This document shows positions 27,401 through 30,664 of a stretch of 30,664 nucleotides of DNA, piece after piece. Both the position numbers and the translations under genes were made by a program. The notes under the pieces are model-generated. The model was given only the letters and a program-made list of their open reading frames with translations, was not told the origin of the DNA and ran no database searches. Each line of letters opens with the position of its first letter. Position 1 is the first letter of the stretch. Source of the stretch: Temnopleurus reevesii (lineage: Eukaryota; Echinodermata; Echinoidea; Temnopleuroida; Temnopleuridae); the NCBI GenBank assembly GCA_036244855.1, contig BQKZ01000524.1:130247-160910 (forward strand), given 5' to 3'.

Positions 27401-29733
27401 TTATTCAGCCATTATATCTTCCATATTTCTCTGATCATTTGCTAATGAAATTGTAGCTGGTGTGACAGGCGATGAATTTTCGGCAGGCGGAACTAATTGA
27501 TCTCCTGACTTCGCATCCTGCAACTAAAGATCATTCTTTTGATTGTTCCTGAGCCATTATTTAGCCATTATATCTACGATTATCTGATCAATTGCTAACG
27601 AAATCGGAGCCGGTACGTGTCATAGGCGATATGTTGGGGGTAGGCGGGAATAATCGCTTTCATATCTATTGGTTCCGTACCTGCAATTAAAGATCATTCT
27701 GTGATTGTTCAAGGGTCATTATTAATATAGCCATTATATCTTCAATATTTGTCTGATTAATTGCTAACGAAATCGGAGCGGTGTCTCAGGTGATATGTTT
27801 CGGGAAGGTGGGACTAGTCGCCTGAATATTTACCTGCAATTGGTTCCGCATAATGCAACTAACGATCATTCTTTTATTGATCCTGGGTGGTGTTACCAGG
27901 GACCTGTAACATAAAAAAGATTCAATTAATTTTGCAATCAATTGCAAAATTTAGTATACATGCTTTGCCATAGAATTACGATTGAAATACGAATCAAAAG
28001 TTTTATTAGGAATAATCATGGATCGGGACCCGGGCCATTCTTAGAATTAAGATCGATTTTAAGAACGACTGGAATGCGTGTGATAGTGCTATAATTGTAA
28101 GACTTTCATTCATTTAAAAGGCAAATGCTTTGTATGATCTTTTAGGAAGGATTTTATGAAAAGAGAAAAGAGAGAGAAAAAATAACTAGATATGCGACAA
28201 CACGCAGTCTCACCTGCTTGGACTGTGCTGCTTAATTTACATGACGTAAATGGCTTTACCATGAAACAGTTATTTTTTTTTTACTCAAAACTCTGGAAAT
28301 ATAGCTTTTCTGCGCTTAATAATGGGTTTTCGAAATTGGCAGTCGGAGGCTTATATACTGTAGAAAGCGAGCGCCCATCTGATGTGCGCAGCAAATGATG
28401 CGCACCTGTCATTGAATGCACATATCAGATGCGCACTCGATTTTTCTTTACCGTCTACGAGCCATCCGTCCGCCAATATCGAAAGCCCATCAATAATAAG
28501 GTGTGTAAAAGTTACATCGAATTTCATTTGATGATAATCTGATTTCATTTTCTTTTCAGGTCTCTTTCCCTGCCTTCAAATGTGACGCTACGACCTACAA
28601 GAAAACCATGTGAACCCCACCAAAAAGTGGTCTACATCAAGACTCACAAAACAGGCTCTACTACGCTCTGTTCCATCATTGACCGCTACGCCTTGACAAG
28701 GAACCTCACCGTCCTCGTCCCGAAGAAAGGCCACTTCATCAACTACATGAACAACTTCAGCGCAGGGAATATAGAAGTTGTCGGGACCAACCAATCCAAG
28801 CAGAACTGGAGTTTGGATGTAGGTTACGATGTCTTGACGAACCACGCAAGACTGGACAAGAAGGAGATGGATAAGGTCTTCCATGGGGCTAAGTATGTCA
28901 CGATCATACGCGAGCCAGCGGCGCAATGGCAGTCGGCGTTTAGCTTCTTTGAGATTTGGAAGTCGATGCCTGAATCACCTGAGCCTATGAAGCTGTTTCT
29001 ATCCGATCCAGGAAAGTACTTCTCGCTGGTTATGAGTAAGAATCAGTACTATAAACAGAGCATGCATAACCAACAGCTTTTTGACTTTGGCATGAGCCAT
29101 GAGGATATGAACGATGAGGAGAAAGTCAGGAGGAAAATCGACGAGCTCGATTCTGATTTCGATCTCGTCTTGATCATGGAGTACTTCGACGAATCGTTGC
29201 TTCTGCTTCGCGAACTCCTCTGCTGGAGCATGGACGATTTGGTTTATCTAATGCACACAGTTCGCTCGGCAAAACTCCGCCAGAATGATGATACCAGCCT
29301 GGCCGGGATGATACGCGAAAGGAACAAAGGCGATGCCATGCTTTATGACCACTTCAATGAAACGTTTTGGCGAAAAGTTCGCGAGTACGGGCCCTCGTTT
29401 TCTGAGGATCTGGAAACACTGCAGGAGATGCTTCTGAATACATCGGATGCTTGTTACAATAAAACGCGAGAGAAAAAGGTTGACTTTAGAGCAGAAAAGT
29501 TTTACATGAACAGGAACGCCCCCAAAATATGCAATCAATTAGCAATGGGAGATGTCGCGTATACGGAACGATTTTACGACAGGTTAAAAGAGCGGGAAAT
29601 ACCTTGGTATGACAATCAAAAGGACTACTTTGTGAAAAGCCCCGTAAGGAAGAAAATCCCAAAATTGAAGGTAGTCACCAAAACGAGGAAAATATATAAA
29701 AGGAAAAAAATCCCACAAACAACAAAAACTTGA
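21314..29733 (+). CDS. Galactose-3-O-sulfotransferase family enzyme (exons 21314-21424, 23492-23595, 28560-29733)
   Basis: A 462-residue type II Golgi protein predicted to move sulfate from PAPS to the 3-OH of galactose on a glycolipid or glycan. Residues about 7-23 form the signal anchor, and residues 24-80 a stem. The 5'-phosphosulfate loop is VYIKTHKTGSTTL (about 96-108), and the 3'-phosphate loop is YVTIIREPAAQWQSAFSF (about 184-201). Further Gal3ST hallmarks are the FDLVLIMEYFDESLLLLREL region and the DHFNETFW motif. Several N-glycosylation sequons (NVT, NLT, NFS, NQS, NWS, NET, NTS, NKT) suit the Golgi lumen. The C-terminus is strongly basic (KSPVRKKIPK...). Length fits the family. Exon phases are 0 and 2, and the joins are in frame without stops. 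The exact acceptor, such as galactosylceramide or N- or O-glycan galactose, cannot be told. Exon 1 has a second copy at 16968. Confidence 0.9.
21646..21732 (-). mobile_element. LINE/SINE 3' tail fragment (unit B)
   Basis: Copy of the 17300 fragment carried by the duplication: CTGCGCTATATAAATCATT with an ATT tail when read on the minus strand. Confidence 0.55.
22858..23040. repeat. Repeat with AGGTGGCCACTATAGACAGG motifs (unit B)
   Basis: Counterpart of 18530-18715, with clear sequence differences from it. Confidence 0.55.
23074..23203. mobile_element. Foldback MITE, family 1 copy c
   Basis: The best preserved copy. The arms CGGAAGCAACACGATTCAAC plus ACGACTC and their complement pair almost without mismatch around a loop of about 30 bases. 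TTA flanks both ends (23071-23073, 23204-23206). Confidence 0.82.
23492..23595 (+). CDS. Sulfotransferase exon 2 (stem region)
   Basis: Acceptor ATTATTTTCAG and donor GTGAGC. The 104 bases encode PLDITRKILNGEFHPADIDT and on to QSVK, plus two bases that make Met with the G of exon 3. Only phase 0 entry is open; the other two frames have early stops. The sequence is a hydrophilic stem with no family motif, so the call rests on splice sites, phase and position. Confidence 0.75.
23596..24393. other. Start of intron 2, nothing recognised
   Basis: AT-rich intron sequence without coding exons or clear repeats. Confidence 0.6.
24394..24617. mobile_element. Foldback MITE, family 2 copy b
   Basis: The arms are AGGCCGACTTATACCTTTGC on the left and the complement GCAAGGGTAAGAATCG on the right. 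Inner arm portions GTTTTTGAAAATTTAGAAC and GTTTTTAATTTTCAAAAACG pair, as do ACGATGGACTGACGT and ACGTCAGTCCATCGT near the centre. TAA precedes it, but the right flank does not match. Open frames across it are artefacts. Confidence 0.7.
24737..24906 (+). repeat. Direct repeat next to family 2 elements, copy 1
   Basis: Starting AAGGGGGTTAAAAACATT, it shares with 25127-25280 the phrases TGTGTTTACAT, TTTGTTCCTACAT, AAAGTCCA and GGTTGTATA-GACAACTTGC. Together with the foldback elements it forms a diverged local duplication of about 400-500 bases. Confidence 0.6.
24910..25126. mobile_element. Foldback MITE, family 2 copy c (TAA target site)
   Basis: The left end AGACCGACTCACACCT and the right end AGGTGTGAATCGGCCT pair, and TAA flanks both sides (24907-24909 and 25127-25129). 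Inner arms with AAACGCTCCCTTGACGC and GTCTAGGGAGCGTTT also pair. The 3-bp TAA duplication suggests a Harbinger-type mobiliser, as for family 1. Confidence 0.75.
25127..25280 (+). repeat. Direct repeat next to family 2 elements, copy 2
   Basis: Second copy of the passage described at 24737. Confidence 0.6.
25281..25727. other. Intron 2 sequence, nothing recognised
   Basis: No exon, RNA gene or clear repeat. A 65-codon open frame at 25426 has no motif. Confidence 0.55.
25728..25852. mobile_element. Short element with GGGCCTGT ends, copy 1
   Basis: GGCCTGTAGCATAAA on the left pairs with TTTATGTAACAGGCC on the right. The interior contains AATCGTAAGTCTATGGCAAA, shared with the copy at 26784 and, in opposite orientation, with 27895. 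MITE-like, non-coding. Confidence 0.65.
26158..26700 (-). mobile_element. 5'-truncated LINE (L2/CR1/Jockey-like) with reverse transcriptase remains
   Basis: Read on the minus strand from 26700, the sequence encodes INRKYFVSLNEH, then CGVPQGSLLGPLLFIDDLTN, the reverse transcriptase palm motif. After a one-base frame change follows LADDTNLVFSHKN, the catalytic [FY]xDD region (LADD here), then WIKFIKLTLN and KFLGV. It ends in GCGCTATATAAATT and an ATT tail at 26158-26172. The order RT core, 3' region, simple-repeat tail fits one decayed non-LTR element. Frameshifts and stops show it is dead. Confidence 0.85.
26784..26923. mobile_element. Short element with GGGCCTGT ends, copy 2
   Basis: ATCAGGGGCCTGTCACATAA on the left and its near-perfect complement TTATGTTACAGGCCCCTGAT on the right give terminal repeats of about 22 bp. 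Same family as 25728. Confidence 0.75.
26930..27890 (+). repeat. Minisatellite, about six units of 155-172 bp
   Basis: The marker GCAACTAAAGATC (or a one-base variant) occurs at about 27035, 27207, 27365, 27520, 27683 and 27855. Each unit also carries CATTATATCT, TGATCAATTGCTAA, GGCGATATGTT and GGTTCCGCATCCTGC. Units are diverged and differ in length by small indels. No open frame runs through it. Confidence 0.88.
27895..28006. mobile_element. GGGCCTGT-family element fragment, copy 3
   Basis: Starts CCAGGGACCTGTAACATAAA and includes, on the opposite strand, TTCTATGGCAAAGC, which matches the interior of the 25728 copy. The right end is degraded. Confidence 0.55.
28007..28559. other. End of intron 2, with dispersed repeat and imperfect palindrome
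   Basis: Holds a GGGTTTTCGAAATTGG repeat (28323) shared with 11735. Next is an imperfect palindrome at about 28369-28440 in which GAGCGCCCATCTGATGTGCG faces TATCAGATGCGCACTC. The intron ends TTTTCTTTTCAG. Confidence 0.6.
28560..29733 (+). CDS. Sulfotransferase catalytic exon (Gal3ST domain)
   Basis: One large exon encodes 390 of the 462 residues, including both PAPS-binding loops and the C-terminal basic tail, and ends at TGA 29731-29733. The first base G completes Met with exon 2. A single long catalytic exon is usual for this family. The last 33 residues (from KSPVRKK) are Lys/Arg/Thr-rich and lie in a locally duplicated sequence, so they may be lineage-specific. Confidence 0.93.
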
Positions 29734-29955
29734 TGCGATATGAGGGCACCATTTTTTCTTAGCGCCCTCCGAAAATGAAAATATTTTCAGTGCCCCCCCC
29801 CAAAAAAAAATATATATAAATTTTGAAAAGCCCCGAATGGAAGAAAATCTAAAAATTGAAGGTAGTCACCAAAACGAGGAAAATCTCTAGAAGGAAAAAA
29901 ATCCCACACACAAAAAAAACTTCAGGGCACCAATTTTTTCCAGTGCTCCCCAAAA
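29637..29955 (+). repeat. Tandem duplication of the sulfotransferase 3' end (~190 bp)
   Basis: AAGCCCCGTAAGGAAGAAAA in the coding exon recurs as AAGCCCCGAATGGAAGAAAA 190 bases later. GGTAGTCACCAAAACGAGGA and the ATCCCACA-AAAAACTT and GGGCACCA-TTTTTTC phrases follow in the same order. The second copy is downstream of the stop. Confidence 0.85.
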
Positions 29956-30664
29956 TATTTCATACGTTCATCTATTAAATGCATATGATAACATGGTTAG
30001 GAGCCTTTTAATCGATTTATTCTCCTGATTTTAAGAGCATGAATATTTAAAAATATATAAAATAAACGTATAGCCATGATGTTACCGCGGAACGGGGGGA
30101 GGGGATGCTTGTGCAGTGCAGCCTCACACTTTTACACTTCATACGTGCACACTTATGGGGTATTCTTAAGGTTGGGATCCATTCAACTCGGGCAGGGGAA
30201 AACCAAGCGGGGACAGATAAAATTTAGTTTCGTGCTGCATGAGGCAATGGAGATGTATTCCGAGTTTTTTTTCTTTTTTTTCTAGATCGGGTAGTGAAGC
30301 TGAATTGGAAAAGGCGTAGACTCTCCTTTTAAGAACGACTTTACGCACGACTGGTATCAGTTCTTGTGCTGGTTGATCGGTAGTTCCGATTCTGAACGGT
30401 TTCATATATTTGCTCTTCCCCAGTGGTATACGAGTACGACCGGTAGATGGCGTGATCATATCTTTGTACAGAACGCCAGAATGTTAGGTCTGAGATTTTT
30501 TCGTCGCCCGTGATTTCTCGGGGTCGCGCCCTCTTTCGGACTGGCAGCAATGGAAAGAAAAGAGATAGATCGGGAGGATATAGCGTTAAAAAAAAAATCG
30601 TTTAGAATCTGAACTAGTTGATCGGGAACCTAGCTTGCGCATATTACACTCGTTAACGTACTCC
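29956..30664. other. 3' flank of the sulfotransferase
   Basis: AATAAA at 30061-30066 is a possible poly(A) signal about 330 bases past the stop. Later, around 30330-30370, AAGAACGACTTTACGCACGACTGG partly recalls AAGAACGACTGGAATGCG at 28060, suggesting a dispersed repeat. No gene recognised on either strand. Confidence 0.5.

Noticed and set aside
26930..27890. Regular ~160-bp spacing suggesting a CRISPR-like array
   Set aside because: Units are whole diverged repeats without constant short repeats and unique spacers, and the DNA is from an animal genome.

Overview
The window is animal genomic DNA. It has spliced genes with GT-AG introns, long AT-rich introns, many microsatellites and short foldback (MITE-like) elements, and fragments of LINE-type retrotransposons. 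The genes and the repeat style fit a marine invertebrate deuterostome, most likely an echinoderm such as a sea urchin. That assignment is an inference from style and gene family, not proven by the sequence. Both recognisable genes lie on the + strand.

Gene 1 (3605-9988) is the 3' part of a Cys-loop ligand-gated cation channel subunit, an alpha-type nicotinic acetylcholine receptor closest in motifs to the alpha7/alpha9-10 group. Five exons join in one frame and encode 438 residues: the end of the beta1-2 region, loop A, the Cys-loop, loop B, loop C with the vicinal cysteines, TM1-TM3, the cytoplasmic loop and TM4. The N-terminal exons were not found and probably lie upstream of the window. 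The intron between the loop C/TM1/TM2 exon (6374-6658) and the last exon holds at least eight further full or partial copies of that exon. They are embedded in GAT/GGT microsatellite DNA (6659-9350), and each keeps its 5' splice site. The second copy encodes exactly the same 80 residues as the first, with 23 synonymous and no amino-acid-changing differences.

The region 9990-14550 has no gene I can support. It holds diverged tandem repeats, foldback elements and a pair of related unclassified repeats.

Gene 2 (exons at 16968 or 21314, 23492 and 28560-29733) encodes a type II Golgi sulfotransferase of the galactose-3-O-sulfotransferase (Gal3ST) family, 462 residues. Its first exon, about 1 kb upstream and part of intron 1 lie in a 4.34 kb direct tandem duplication (14553-18891 and 18893-23221). 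The junction carries a single N, and the repeat edge falls inside a foldback element. The core around exon 1 is about 99 % identical between units while the flanks are clearly more diverged. Intron 2 (23596-28559) contains foldback elements, a 5'-truncated minus-strand LINE and a minisatellite of 155-172 bp units. The 3' end of the coding region is followed by a diverged partial tandem copy of itself.

The two genes have no evident functional link. The main theme of the window is duplication at exon scale: exon arrays in an ion channel gene and a duplicated promoter plus first exon in a sulfotransferase gene, both next to microsatellite or hairpin DNA.
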